Notes: a model not told the origin generated them from the sequence alone. A DNA stretch of 64,000 bases from Anaerolineales bacterium (GCA_030583925.1 CP129482.1:2418001-2482000); one strand, 5' to 3'; shown: positions 41,818 to 50,468, numbered from the stretch's first letter. Made by a program: numbers and translations.

Positions 41818-42033
41818 ATGTCAGACAGCGTATACAAGATCATCGAGTTGGTCGGCACGAGCACAGAGTCGTGGGAGAAAGCGGCGTCCGTTGCCGTGGA
41901 ACGCGCGGCGAAGTCCCTGCGGGACTTACGTATTGCGGAGGTCGCGCAATTGGATATGGTAATTGACGATGGCAAGGTCACCGCGTACCGCGCCAAGGTC
42001 AAGGTTTCGTTCAAGTTCGAAGGCGACGGATAA
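41818..42033 (+). CDS. Dodecin (flavin-binding small protein)
   Basis: A 71-residue dodecin, a dodecamer that stores or shields flavins. The typical MSDSVYKIIELVGTS start, SWEKAASVAVERAAKSLRDLR helix and VTAYRAKVKVSFKF strand are present. ATG 41818 was chosen because AAGGAG is six to eight bases ahead; the open frame upstream lies in the tandem repeat. Confidence 0.9.
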   Translation: MSDSVYKIIELVGTSTESWEKAASVAVERAAKSLRDLRIAEVAQLDMVIDDGKVTAYRAKVKVSFKFEGDG

Positions 42034-42041
42034 AACCGTCC

Positions 42042-42106
42042 ACCGCGAAGAACGCGAGGGGCGCAAAGAAAAAATAGAGCTTCGCGCGCTTTGCGAACTT
42101 CGCGGT
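42042..42106. repeat. Inverted repeat after dodecin
   Basis: ACCGCGAAG (42042-42050) and CTTCGCGGT (42098-42106) flank imperfect inner arms, similar to the purine-rich element after prfA (32005-32040). Confidence 0.6.
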
Positions 42107-42152
42107 TAAGAAATGATTGAAGGGGATCGACGCTGCTAAAGTCGCAATGAAG

Positions 42153-42158
42153 TACAAT
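42153..42158 (+). promoter_or_regulatory. TACAAT eight bases before ATG (leaderless)
   Basis: A -10 box ends eight bases before ATG 42167, with no ribosome site between. Confidence 0.5.
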
Positions 42159-42166
42159 TGCGGCTT

Positions 42167-43045
42167 ATGTTTTCCGTTGAACAATTCATCGCGCAATTCA
42201 GCGACAAGACCATTGCGCTCTCGGTCTATGATTTGGAATCGGGGCGCGAGATCAACGTCCACGCGGACGAGTCCTTTCACCCCGCCAGCACGGTTAAAGT
42301 CCATGTGATGATGGAAATCTTCCATCAGGCGGAGCAGGGAAAAATTTCGCTTGAAGAACAGATTCCCATCTACAACTCGTTCGTCAGCGTCGCGGATGGA
42401 AGTCCATTTTCGTTGGCTGTCGAAGACGATTCGGAAAAGTCACTTTACGAACGAATCGGTCAGACCGAAACCGTCCGCGAGTTGACGCGGCTGATGATCG
42501 TGCGAAGCGGCAACCTCGCGACGAACATCCTGCTAGACAAGATCGGCGCGGACAACGTCAATGCGTTTCTCGAATCGCTGAATATTCGGAATGTCGCGGT
42601 CAGGCGCGGCATGTACGATCTCGCGGCGCTCCGTTCAGGAATCAACAACTCCGCCTCCGCCCGCGGACTCACCCAAACGATGCGCCTCCTTGCCGAGGGG
42701 AAAGTCCTATCCGAGCAAGCGTCCGCTGAAATGGTTCGCATCATGTCCGAGCAGGAATTCAACGAGAGCATTCCAGCCCTGCTTCCCAAATCAGTCAAAG
42801 TTGCGCATAAAACTGGTTGGTCGGACGAGTTCTATCACGACACAGGCATCGTCTACCCTGAAAACCGCAAACCGTACGCGATCTCGATCATGACAAAAGG
42901 CTTTCCAGAAGACAACGAAAGCGAGGCGCACGATTGCATGGCTAAAATATCAAGGATGGTTTACGAAGAAATGATAAATCCAAAATCAAACTTCGCCGCA
43001 GTATCGGGGATTGCTTCGTGGCGCGCATCGCGCCACTCGCAATGA
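42167..43045 (+). CDS. Class A beta-lactamase-like serine hydrolase without signal peptide
   Basis: A 292-residue serine hydrolase. S41-T-V-K44 (SxxK), RSGN in the SxN position and KTGWSDE (KTG) place it in the class A beta-lactamase/PBP-like family. There is no signal peptide, so it would stay in the cell, unusual for a lactamase; a different esterase or peptidase role is possible. The last 12 residues (SGIASWRASRHSQ) are encoded by a GGGATTGCTTCG...CGCAATGACA repeat. ATG 42167 was chosen over TTG 42158. Confidence 0.75.
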   Translation: MFSVEQFIAQFSDKTIALSVYDLESGREINVHADESFHPASTVKVHVMMEIFHQAEQGKISLEEQIPIYNSFVSVADGSPFSLAVEDDSEKSLYERIGQTETVRELTRLMIVRSGNLATNILLDKIGADNVNAFLESLNIRNVAVRRGMYDLAALRSGINNSASARGLTQTMRLLAEGKVLSEQASAEMVRIMSEQEFNESIPALLPKSVKVAHKTGWSDEFYHDTGIVYPENRKPYAISIMTKGFPEDNESEAHDCMAKISRMVYEEMINPKSNFAAVSGIASWRASRHSQ

Positions 43046-43048
43046 CAG
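42999..43048. repeat. GGGATTGCTTCG-CGCAATGACA repeat at the 3' end of the serine hydrolase
   Basis: This 50-base element has the flanks of a repeat family dispersed in many bacterial genomes, with a GCGCGATGCGCGC-like centre. It supplies the last codons and stop. Confidence 0.6.
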
Positions 43049-43064
43049 AATCAAGAGAATTAAT

Positions 43065-43862
43065 ATGATCACACTTTCTTCGCTCATCTATTACCCTGTC
43101 AAATCCTGCCGCGGACACGAAGTCGAAGCATGGAACGTCGAACGTATGGGACTGGAACGCGATCGCCGCTTGATGGTCGTTACGCCTGAAGGCGAATTCC
43201 TCACCCAACGAGAAATCCCCAAACTGGCTTTGATCACACCGACACTGAACGACGGCGTCCTCACCCTCTCCGCGCCCAACATGGATTCGCTTCAAATCGC
43301 AATCCGCACATCGGGACATTCGTGGCCCGTCAACATTTGGCACAGCAAAGGCGTGCAAGCCATTGACCAAGGAAACGAAGCGGTGGAATGGCTTTCCGAA
43401 TTTCTCGATCACTCCGTGAGACTGGTCCACTTTGCCGATGGCTATAAGCGATACGTCAGCCCGCAATACGCGGTGAACGAAGACGACCACACGGGCTTCG
43501 CGGATGGCTACCCGATTCTGTTGATCTCGGAAGAATCGCTTCAAGACCTGAACTCGCGGCTTGAGTCTCCGCTTCCAATGAACCGCTTCCGCCCGAATAT
43601 CGTTGTGAAGGGATGCGAACCGTTCGCCGAAGACACGTGGAACCGAATCCAGATCGGCGACGTTAAGTTAGCCATCGTCAAACCGTGTGCGCGCTGTGAA
43701 ATCACAACGATTGACAAAGAAACGCTTGAACGCAAGAAAGAACCGCTCAAAACGTTGGGTAAATATCGCAAACACGCGCTGGGCGCGATCTTCGGGCAAA
43801 ACGTCATTCCGCTCAACGAGGGCAAATTAAGTTTGGGAATGAAGGTCGAAGTTTTATCCTGA
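43065..43862 (+). CDS. MOSC domain protein
   Basis: A 265-residue MOSC protein with the N-terminal MOSC-N domain (YYPVKSCRGHEVEAWNVERMGLE split over the start) and the C-terminal MOSC domain (NRFRPNIVVKGCEPFAED, CARCEIT near the Cys-Ala-Arg-Cys loop). Such proteins bind molybdenum cofactor and reduce N-hydroxylated compounds. ATG 43065 was chosen because the frame upstream belongs to the repeat. Confidence 0.85.
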   Translation: MITLSSLIYYPVKSCRGHEVEAWNVERMGLERDRRLMVVTPEGEFLTQREIPKLALITPTLNDGVLTLSAPNMDSLQIAIRTSGHSWPVNIWHSKGVQAIDQGNEAVEWLSEFLDHSVRLVHFADGYKRYVSPQYAVNEDDHTGFADGYPILLISEESLQDLNSRLESPLPMNRFRPNIVVKGCEPFAEDTWNRIQIGDVKLAIVKPCARCEITTIDKETLERKKEPLKTLGKYRKHALGAIFGQNVIPLNEGKLSLGMKVEVLS

Positions 43863-43882
43863 GAGAAAACTAAGCAAGTTCA

Positions 43883-43911
43883 TTGACGCGAGGAATTTCA
43901 TTCGGTATAAA
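43883..43911 (+). promoter_or_regulatory. Sigma-A promoter of the lytic transglycosylase, leaderless start
   Basis: TTGACG (43883-43888), 17 bases, TATAAA (43906-43911), then ATG after six bases. The best example here of a full promoter with no leader. Confidence 0.7.
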
Positions 43912-43917
43912 GGTTTC

Positions 43918-46335
43918 ATGCAGAGAAAAAACAAATTCATCTGGCTTCTCACGCTGATCGTCACCATCGCCTGCCAGATCTTCCCCTCGCAGAACGCCAG
44001 CCCAACGCAGACCCCAACCATCACGCCCGGCGGACCGACGCTGACGCCGAGTCCCACCGTGACGCCGACGCCCTTCCCCACGCCGGTTCCCGTCGTACGG
44101 ATCGAATCAGGCGACGAGGCATTGTTCTTCGGCAATTTCGATTCGGCGCGCGAACAATATCTCGCGGCGTTCAATGACTCGAACGATAAATCGCTAAGAG
44201 CCGCCGCGTTATGGGGCTTGGCGCGCACCGAACTCGCCGATGGAAAATATCAACTCGCGCTCGATCACTTGAACGCCCTCGTCAACGAATATCCCGATTC
44301 AACGTACGCGGCGCGCGCGCCCTTCCTGATGGGACAAGCCTTCACGAAACTGAACCAGCCGCAACAGGCGGCAGACGCGTACGCCGCCTACTCGACGCGC
44401 ATCCCCGGCGTGTTGGATGCGTACGTGCAGGAATATCGCGGCGACGCGCTCGTCATGGTCAAGGATTACACCAACGCGATCAACGCCTACACCGCCGCGC
44501 TGAACGCTTCGCGCCTCGACGACGGGCTGACTCTCCGCATCAAAATTGCTCAAGCCCGCGCGGACTTCGGCGACTACGCCGGCGCGCTGACCGCCTACGA
44601 TGAAATTTTCGCGTCCACAACGAACGATTACATCCGCGCCCAAATGGATTATCTTGCGGGCAAGGCACACAAAGCGCTTGGTCAGGCAAACGAAGCGAAC
44701 ACGCGCTACTTGCACACGGTGGAAAATTATCCGCTATCGTATTTTTCGTATCTCGCGCTGATCGAACTCGTGGACGCGAACATCCCCGTAGACGAACTCG
44801 ACCGCGGACTGGTGGATTACTTCGCCGCGCAATACGATGTGGCGCTTGCCGCGTTCGACCGCTCCATTGCCGCGACCCAAGCCAGCGACGGAACCGCTGA
44901 GTACTATCGCGCGCTCACCCTGCGCGAATTGCAGCGCACAGACGAAGCGATCGCGGCGTTGGATAACTTCATCAAAACGTTTCCTTCCCATCCGCGCTGG
45001 ACCGACGCGTGGGAGGCAAAAGCGACGCTCGAATGGGTCGCCAAGGGAGATTATCGGGCAGGCGCAAAAACGCTCACCGATTTCGTCGCGGCAACGCCCA
45101 CTTCCGCCTCTGCCCCGGAGTTTTTGTTTGTGGCGGCGCGCATCACCGAACGCGATAACCGGCTTGAGGAAGCCGCACAACTTTGGGAACGTGTGGCGAA
45201 CGATTATCCCGGCAGTGAAAATGTTCCGCTAGCGCTGTTTCTAGCGGGCATCTCGCGCTATCGCCTGAGCGATTATCAAGGCGCGTTGACTGCCTTCCAA
45301 CGCGACCTGTTACTTTCGGGGAACCCTGAAGATCAAGCCCGCGCATATTTATGGATCGGCAAGGCGCAAACGGCTCTTGGCGACAACCTCGGCGCGCAAG
45401 AATCGTGGCAACAAGGACAGGCAATTGATTCGACAAACTACTACAGCATCCGCTCTCGCGACATGCTACTCGGAAACGTTCCGTTTCAATCGCCTTCCAC
45501 AACAGACCTCGATATTGACCTCGCGCAGGAAAGAAAAGACGCGGAAGCGTGGATGCGTCTCACCTTCAATCTGCCCGCCGACACGGATTTGACGAATCCC
45601 GGTTCGCTCGCGCAAGATCCACGCTTTGTGCGCGGGACCGAACTCTGGGAACTCGGCATGATGGATGAAGCGCGGCTGGAATTCGAATCGCTCCGCGAAT
45701 CGGTGAGCGCCAACCCAGTGGACGGTTTCCGTCTTACAAATCATCTGCTCGATATTGGCTTGTATCGCTCCGCCATTTTCGCGGTGCGACAAGTCCTCAC
45801 GCTTGCCGGGCTAGAGAGTCAATCTGCGGCGTTAACTGCGCCGCCGTATTTCAATCACGTCCGTTACGGGCTGTATTATCACGACCTAGTTATCGAACAG
45901 GCGCAAACCTTCGGGCTAGACCCACTTTTCATGTTCAGCGTTATCCGCCAGGAAAGTTTGTTCGAAGGATTCGTCCGTTCGACGGCAGGCGCGCATGGCT
46001 TGATGCAGATCATCGCTCCCACCGGCGCGCAGATCGCGGGCGAACTCGGCTGGCCTCTCAACTACAAAGAAGAGGATTTGTACCGTCCATTGGTCAGCGT
46101 GCGATTCGGCGCGTATTACATGGACAAGAACCGCGATCAGTTAGGCGGAAATCTTTACCCCGCCCTCGCCGCCTACAACGGCGGACCTGGCAATGCCATT
46201 GTCTGGAATCAACTCGCGGGAAACGACCCCGATTTGTTCTTAGAAGTAGTGCGCTTCGAGGAAACGCGGAATTACATCCGCTTCATTTACGAAATTTTCA
46301 ACACGTATAAGAATTTGTACGGTCCCCCACAATAA
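43918..46335 (+). CDS. TPR lytic transglycosylase, lipoprotein
   Basis: An 805-residue protein. Signal and lipobox (VTIAC, about Cys19), a Thr/Pro linker (residues 26-58), then a long TPR array (about 62-560) and a C-terminal SLT domain (about 660-795): catalytic Glu in VIRQESLFEG, then GAHGLMQIIAPTGAQ and AYNGGPGNAIVW. It cuts peptidoglycan glycan chains, like Slt70. The TPR part probably recruits partners. It is followed by a terminator-like hairpin with the T-run on the opposite strand. Confidence 0.88.
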   Translation: MQRKNKFIWLLTLIVTIACQIFPSQNASPTQTPTITPGGPTLTPSPTVTPTPFPTPVPVVRIESGDEALFFGNFDSAREQYLAAFNDSNDKSLRAAALWGLARTELADGKYQLALDHLNALVNEYPDSTYAARAPFLMGQAFTKLNQPQQAADAYAAYSTRIPGVLDAYVQEYRGDALVMVKDYTNAINAYTAALNASRLDDGLTLRIKIAQARADFGDYAGALTAYDEIFASTTNDYIRAQMDYLAGKAHKALGQANEANTRYLHTVENYPLSYFSYLALIELVDANIPVDELDRGLVDYFAAQYDVALAAFDRSIAATQASDGTAEYYRALTLRELQRTDEAIAALDNFIKTFPSHPRWTDAWEAKATLEWVAKGDYRAGAKTLTDFVAATPTSASAPEFLFVAARITERDNRLEEAAQLWERVANDYPGSENVPLALFLAGISRYRLSDYQGALTAFQRDLLLSGNPEDQARAYLWIGKAQTALGDNLGAQESWQQGQAIDSTNYYSIRSRDMLLGNVPFQSPSTTDLDIDLAQERKDAEAWMRLTFNLPADTDLTNPGSLAQDPRFVRGTELWELGMMDEARLEFESLRESVSANPVDGFRLTNHLLDIGLYRSAIFAVRQVLTLAGLESQSAALTAPPYFNHVRYGLYYHDLVIEQAQTFGLDPLFMFSVIRQESLFEGFVRSTAGAHGLMQIIAPTGAQIAGELGWPLNYKEEDLYRPLVSVRFGAYYMDKNRDQLGGNLYPALAAYNGGPGNAIVWNQLAGNDPDLFLEVVRFEETRNYIRFIYEIFNTYKNLYGPPQ

Positions 46336-46371
46336 AAAAAGTTGTTGCGGCAATTGAACTGCCGCAACAAC
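46334..46371 (-). terminator. Terminator of the yggS-yggT-yggU unit
   Basis: GTTGTTGCGGCA (46341-46352) pairs with TGCCGCAACAAC (46360-46371). On the minus strand this is followed by TTTTTTT. The hairpin could also act on the plus gene. Confidence 0.85.
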
Positions 46372-46377
46372 CGAATA

Positions 46378-46689
46378 TTATCCTAAGTGCGCCACGATGC
46401 GGGAGTGAGCGGTTTCCACGTCCATGTCCATCACGGCGATCAACTTATCGCGTCCAGAGGCGCCCGCCACAATATCCAGCCGCGATTTCGGCACGCCGAG
46501 AATTTCTGAAAAATATTCGACCAGCGCTTTGTTCGCTTCGTTATCCGCTGGCGGCGCGGCGATGCGGACTTTGATCGTGCCGTCGCTCAGCACCTCCACG
46601 ATCTCGTTGCGGCTGGCGCGCGGGGTCACACGCACCGCCAGCGCCGAACCTCTTTTTCCGTCGTGCAATTTGATATTTCGGTCAGCCAT
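46378..46689 (-). CDS. yggU: YggU/DUF167 family protein
   Basis: A 103-residue YggU-like protein: VRVTPRASRNEIVEVL, then VRIAAPPADNEANKALVEYFSEIL and DIVAGASGRDKLI. The function is not established. It is four bases from the yggT gene. Confidence 0.88.
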   Translation of the reverse strand: MADRNIKLHDGKRGSALAVRVTPRASRNEIVEVLSDGTIKVRIAAPPADNEANKALVEYFSEILGVPKSRLDIVAGASGRDKLIAVMDMDVETAHSRIVAHLG

Positions 46690-46693
46690 GACG

Positions 46694-46954
46694 TTACCTC
46701 ATCGAAATAAGGATAGCGATCAGAAAGCGCGCTCCAAACTGAAGGATCAGGATCAGCACCAGCGGGCTGAAATCAAACATGCCGATCGTGGGCATGATGC
46801 GCCGGATCGGCGCGAGCATCGGCTCTACGATGTTATCAACCCCGCGGCGGATGGGATGATACGGGTCCATAACAAACGAGAGAATCGCGGAAATGATCAC
46901 AAGCAGAACAAGGATTTGGGTTAATGCATTAATGATGAGGATTAGGAGGTCCAT
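46694..46954 (-). CDS. yggT: YggT family membrane protein
   Basis: An 86-residue two-helix protein with the YggT signature (SFVMDPYHPIRRGVDNIVEPMLAPIRRI, in two parts of under 20 residues). In Gram-positive bacteria it lies near cell-division genes, and yggS-yggT-yggU is a conserved set. A small gap of 7 bases separates it from yggS. Confidence 0.85.
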   Translation of the reverse strand: MDLLILIINALTQILVLLVIISAILSFVMDPYHPIRRGVDNIVEPMLAPIRRIMPTIGMFDFSPLVLILILQFGARFLIAILISMR

Positions 46955-46961
46955 CTACGCT

Positions 46962-47699
46962 TCATTTCTCCGACGTTGGTCTGCGTTCGCCGACGATAGC
47001 CGTGCCCACGCGGACGAGGGTCGCGCCCTCTTCCACTGCCACTGCGAAGTCGGCGCTTGTGCCCATGGAGAGTTCGCGCCAATCGCCGCCGGGGAGTTGA
47101 GTCGCTAACCGCTCGCGTAACAGCCGCAATCGGCGAAAGAAGCGACGCGTATCTTCCGCGTCGGTCTCCAACGGAGGCATGGTCATTAATCCTTGCACGC
47201 GCAAGTGAGGCAAATCCAATATCGCGGAAACATCCGGCAGGAGCGCGTCCCATGCTGATTCGTCCGACGCGTCCCAGCCTGATTTGCTTGCCTCGCCGCC
47301 CACGTTGAATTCCAGCAGGACAGGCAAAATGCGATTCGACTCGGCGGCAAAACGGTCGAGCCTCTGCGCGAGTTTGAGGCTATCGAGGGAGTGTAAAAGT
47401 GCAAAATTTTCAGCCACGAGGCGGGCTTTGCGGCTCTGCACGTGACCGATCATGTGCCATTCTACACCAGTTTGCGAGGCGAGAGATTGAATTTTCGTGA
47501 CACCTTCCTCGGCATAATTTTCGCCGAGGGCGCGCGCTCCGGCTTCGATGGCGGCTTGCACAATCTCGAGCGGCTGAGATTTGGTGACCACCACGAGGCG
47601 GATTTGATCCGCGTCGCGTCCGCTTTTGCGCGCGGCGGTTGCGATCTGGTCGAGGGTGTGGAGGTATTTTTCGCGGATGGAGGAGGCGATGTCAGGCAT
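46962..47699 (-). CDS. yggS: Pyridoxal phosphate homeostasis protein
   Basis: A 245-residue YggS/PLPBP: the PLP Lys in VVVTKSQPLEIV, AGARALGENYAEEG, HMIGHVQSRKA and MGTSADFAVAVEEGATLVRVGTA. It balances PLP in the cell and has no known catalytic activity. It leads the yggS-yggT-yggU unit. Upstream lies a repeat with arms around ATTTCACGAA (47711-47770). Confidence 0.92.
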   Translation of the reverse strand: MPDIASSIREKYLHTLDQIATAARKSGRDADQIRLVVVTKSQPLEIVQAAIEAGARALGENYAEEGVTKIQSLASQTGVEWHMIGHVQSRKARLVAENFALLHSLDSLKLAQRLDRFAAESNRILPVLLEFNVGGEASKSGWDASDESAWDALLPDVSAILDLPHLRVQGLMTMPPLETDAEDTRRFFRRLRLLRERLATQLPGGDWRELSMGTSADFAVAVEEGATLVRVGTAIVGERRPTSEK

Positions 47700-47710
47700 G
47701 TCATTTTTGA

Positions 47711-47770
47711 GCCGCGAATTTCACGAATTAACGCGAATGGGTTTTTCGTGAAATCCGCGTAATTCACGGC
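47711..47770. repeat. Inverted repeat between yggS and pgeF
   Basis: GCGAATTTCACGAA and TTCGTGAAATCCGC are imperfect arms, with CCG/CGG outer pairs. No T-run. Confidence 0.55.
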
Positions 47771-47787
47771 AAAGATTGAAAGATAAA

Positions 47788-48558
47788 TCACAACGCGATC
47801 AGCGCGCCGAAGCGACCGGTGCGACCCTTTTCGGCGCGGTGCGAGAACCAATCTTCGGTATGGCAAGCAGTGCAGAGACCGGCGATTTCGATCTGCCCAA
47901 CGCCGGCGCGTTCGAGCAAAATTTTATTCGTCTTCCACAGATCGAAGTGGATTTTGCCGTTGATCGAATTCAATACGCGATCAGATTCGTCGCCGAATTT
48001 TTGCATCACTTGCAGGATCACATCCGCGCCGATCTCATAGTGGTCGGGTCCGATAGAGGGACCGATGCAGGCGACGATGTCGGCAGGGTTGGAGTTGTAT
48101 TCTTTTTTCATGGCGTTCACCATCGAACCGGCGACATCGTGAAGGGTTCCTCTCCAGCCTGCGTGCGCGACCCCAACCACTCCCTTGCGCGGGTCGTGGG
48201 CAAAGATGGGCGTGCAATCAGCAAAACGCATGAAGAGGCTGACTTTTGGCTGATCGGTGAGAATCACGTCCGCTTGGCGAAGCGATTCGTGTACGGGACG
48301 CGGCGCGCGGGCGTGGACTACGTCCGCGCTGTGGATCTGCCACACGTCAAAGATGGATTCGGGGGCGCGTTCGGCGGCATGGAAGGATAATTGCCGGTTC
48401 TTCCTTACCCGTTCGAGTTCATCGCCCACGCTCCCACCGACATTCAAACTGCCCCACGGCTTCGGGCTGACTCCGCCATGCCGCGTAAAGACCGCGTGGC
48501 GCGTCGTCAGCGAATCGAATTGAAAATAGCGAATTCCGTCTTTTTTGATGAACGACAT
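47788..48558 (-). CDS. pgeF: Polyphenol oxidase/purine nucleoside phosphorylase family (PgeF)
   Basis: A 256-residue YfiH/LACC1-type protein: FADCTPIFAHDPRK, VAHAGWRGTLHDVA, IGPSIGPDHYEIG. Members have been reported as purine nucleoside-cleaving enzymes and peptidoglycan-editing factors. The Cys and His ligands are present (DC, HAGWRG, C-x-x-C-H late in the chain). Confidence 0.88.
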   Translation of the reverse strand: MSFIKKDGIRYFQFDSLTTRHAVFTRHGGVSPKPWGSLNVGGSVGDELERVRKNRQLSFHAAERAPESIFDVWQIHSADVVHARAPRPVHESLRQADVILTDQPKVSLFMRFADCTPIFAHDPRKGVVGVAHAGWRGTLHDVAGSMVNAMKKEYNSNPADIVACIGPSIGPDHYEIGADVILQVMQKFGDESDRVLNSINGKIHFDLWKTNKILLERAGVGQIEIAGLCTACHTEDWFSHRAEKGRTGRFGALIAL

Positions 48559-48593
48559 GATTCGTCAACCCCCTTTGCAGTGAAAGATACAGA

Positions 48594-49607
48594 TCATGAT
48601 TTATTCTGCTCGATGGATGCGAATTTCTTGATGAAGAACTGGCGCGTCTCCGCCATGGATTCTTCCATGTTGGGGTAGGCGAACCACGCGGTGGCGAAAC
48701 CGAACAGCCCGCCCGTGAGCACGCGCATGAACGGCGTACTTTCACGATACGGCAGGATGTTGACGAGCCAACTCCATTCCATTTGGCTGAAGAGCTGGGA
48801 AAAACCGTCCAAGCCGATGGGACCCAGCCCGATCAAGATCCACGCGATCCAATGCAATGGTTTGAGGCGGCGTCCGGTCGCGGAGTAGATGATGCCGAAG
48901 AGAAAGATCGCGCTATAGATCGCCATGTCGCGTTCGCACAAGGCGATCTTGTATCCAACCGTATCGTTTCCGATGTATTCACGCGCGTCAAAGCGGGACA
49001 TGCTAGTCGGATCGTCGAGGCTCGTGATGCCGGTCGCCTGCTCGAAGGTTTCAACGCCGACCATACCCGCTTCCGCCAGCGGATAATACGCCTGATCGCC
49101 AAACAAGAAAAAGGATCGAAACCCGAACTGATGACACAACGGCTTATACATCGTGTAAATGACGCGGGCGGGAATCGGCGCGCCGATTTTCATCAAAACC
49201 GGCGCGAGCATGGGCAGACCAAAATACAACAAAATGAAGCCGTTCAGGAAGGCGAGATAATGACGCGAGAACCAATACATGACCCGGTCGCTGGCGCTGA
49301 CGGTCTGCCCGCGACGAACGCGTTCGTGGTGGTCTTCGCGTCCAAGCCGATCCAGTTGTCCCCGTCGGTCTGAAGCGGCGCCGAGGGTCATGCTGAGTTT
49401 TTGCTTGTCGAAGGGATGTTTCAAACTGTACGGTCCGACTTCGACGACCGGCGCCGAATCCCCGAAGTTCTTTTGAAGGACGGGATCCGAATCCACGTCC
49501 ACTTCAACAAGACGGTGCGGATATTTTTCCTTGAGCGCTTGCAGGTTGGCTTTCGCCGCGTCGCTATGTTCGTCGTCTTTGCGAAAGTATAGTGTGACAG
49601 TGATCAT
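48594..49607 (-). CDS. Thioredoxin-like/DUF2085 fusion membrane protein
   Basis: A 337-residue fusion. Residues about 1-75 resemble a glutaredoxin/DUF836-like fold (VTLYFRKDD.., VEVDVDSDPVLQK, APVVEVGP) but lack the CxxC. After a charged linker (LGREDHHERVRRGQ), about six membrane segments carry the DUF2085 signature CHQFGFRSFFLFGDQ and ALCERDMAIY. The role of DUF2085 is unknown. The start is leaderless behind TATAAT (49616-49621). Confidence 0.7.
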   Translation of the reverse strand: MITVTLYFRKDDEHSDAAKANLQALKEKYPHRLVEVDVDSDPVLQKNFGDSAPVVEVGPYSLKHPFDKQKLSMTLGAASDRRGQLDRLGREDHHERVRRGQTVSASDRVMYWFSRHYLAFLNGFILLYFGLPMLAPVLMKIGAPIPARVIYTMYKPLCHQFGFRSFFLFGDQAYYPLAEAGMVGVETFEQATGITSLDDPTSMSRFDAREYIGNDTVGYKIALCERDMAIYSAIFLFGIIYSATGRRLKPLHWIAWILIGLGPIGLDGFSQLFSQMEWSWLVNILPYRESTPFMRVLTGGLFGFATAWFAYPNMEESMAETRQFFIKKFASIEQNKS

Positions 49608-49615
49608 AATGTGAG

Positions 49616-49621
49616 ATTATA
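49616..49621 (-). promoter_or_regulatory. TATAAT eight bases before ATG (leaderless)
   Basis: A -10 box on the minus strand, eight bases from ATG 49607; no ribosome site between. It overlaps the last codons of ccdA. Confidence 0.55.
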
Positions 49622-50342
49622 GACCGAAATTAATCCAGAAGAATTGTCCCGCCGCGGCGATACGCTCGAAGATGCCTGTGAACAGCATAACGCCGACAAC
49701 GATTAGCACAACGCCCATGGCAATTTCCACGTAGCGCATGACTTTGCCGTATTTCCGCAAGGTGAGCGAAACCCAGCCTACGCCCAACGCGGCGATCAGA
49801 AACGGGATGCCCAGCCCGGCGGAATAGGCGCTCAACAACGAAACGCCCTGTGAGATCGAACCGCCGTTCCAAACTAATGTGAGGATCGTGCCTAGCACCG
49901 GACCTACGCATGGAGACCAGCCCGCTGAAAAGAACACGCCCATCAACGCGGAAGAGAGATAGCCAAGTTTCCGGTCTGGCGCTTTCTGGATGCGAGTGTC
50001 GTATTCGAGAAACGGGATGCGGAACACGCCGATCATGTGCAAGCCAAAGATGATAACGATGATCCCGCCAACTTTGGAAAGAATAAAACGCAAGTCGTAC
50101 AGCAACCTGCCGAAGGCGGAGGTGGCGACGCCAAGCGTGACGAAGACAACGCTAAAACCGAGAACGAACGCCAGCCCATGTGTAAATGTGACAAAGCGAT
50201 TGCTTTCGGTTGTTTCACCGCCCGCGGCGCGCCCGCCCAAATAGCCGACGTACGCTGGGACGAGCGAAAAGACGCACGGCGAGAGGAACGAAGCCAGTCC
50301 CGCTAGAAAGGCAAGCCCGATGGTGATCTGCGTAAAATCCAT
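49617..50342 (-). CDS. ccdA: CcdA-type cytochrome c biogenesis/thiol-electron transporter
   Basis: A 241-residue protein with six membrane helices. The reactive Cys pair sits in LSPCVFSLVPAYVGY (helix 1) and WSPCVGPVLG (helix 4), as in CcdA/DsbD-type transporters, which pass electrons outward to extracellular thioredoxin-like proteins. No such partner is adjacent. ATG 50342 was chosen because it opens the first helix; the longer frame adds 18 residues. Confidence 0.85.
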   Translation of the reverse strand: MDFTQITIGLAFLAGLASFLSPCVFSLVPAYVGYLGGRAAGGETTESNRFVTFTHGLAFVLGFSVVFVTLGVATSAFGRLLYDLRFILSKVGGIIVIIFGLHMIGVFRIPFLEYDTRIQKAPDRKLGYLSSALMGVFFSAGWSPCVGPVLGTILTLVWNGGSISQGVSLLSAYSAGLGIPFLIAALGVGWVSLTLRKYGKVMRYVEIAMGVVLIVVGVMLFTGIFERIAAAGQFFWINFGL

Positions 50343-50378
50343 GCAACTCCAATTGACCTCTTGGACAAGTAATTCTTG

Positions 50379-50444
50379 CTTAGCCGCCGAGACCACAAAG
50401 AAAATGAGATTTTCTCAACGGTCTCGGCGAACACTGTGGCTAAG
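50379..50444. repeat. Double inverted repeat before ccdA
   Basis: CTTAGCC...GGCTAAG outer arms and CCGAGACC...GGTCTCGG inner arms, with an A/T centre. It resembles the elements at 56679-56740 and 58298-58358. Confidence 0.65.
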
Positions 50445-50468
50445 AGATTCTCTCAAGCGATCTCAAAT

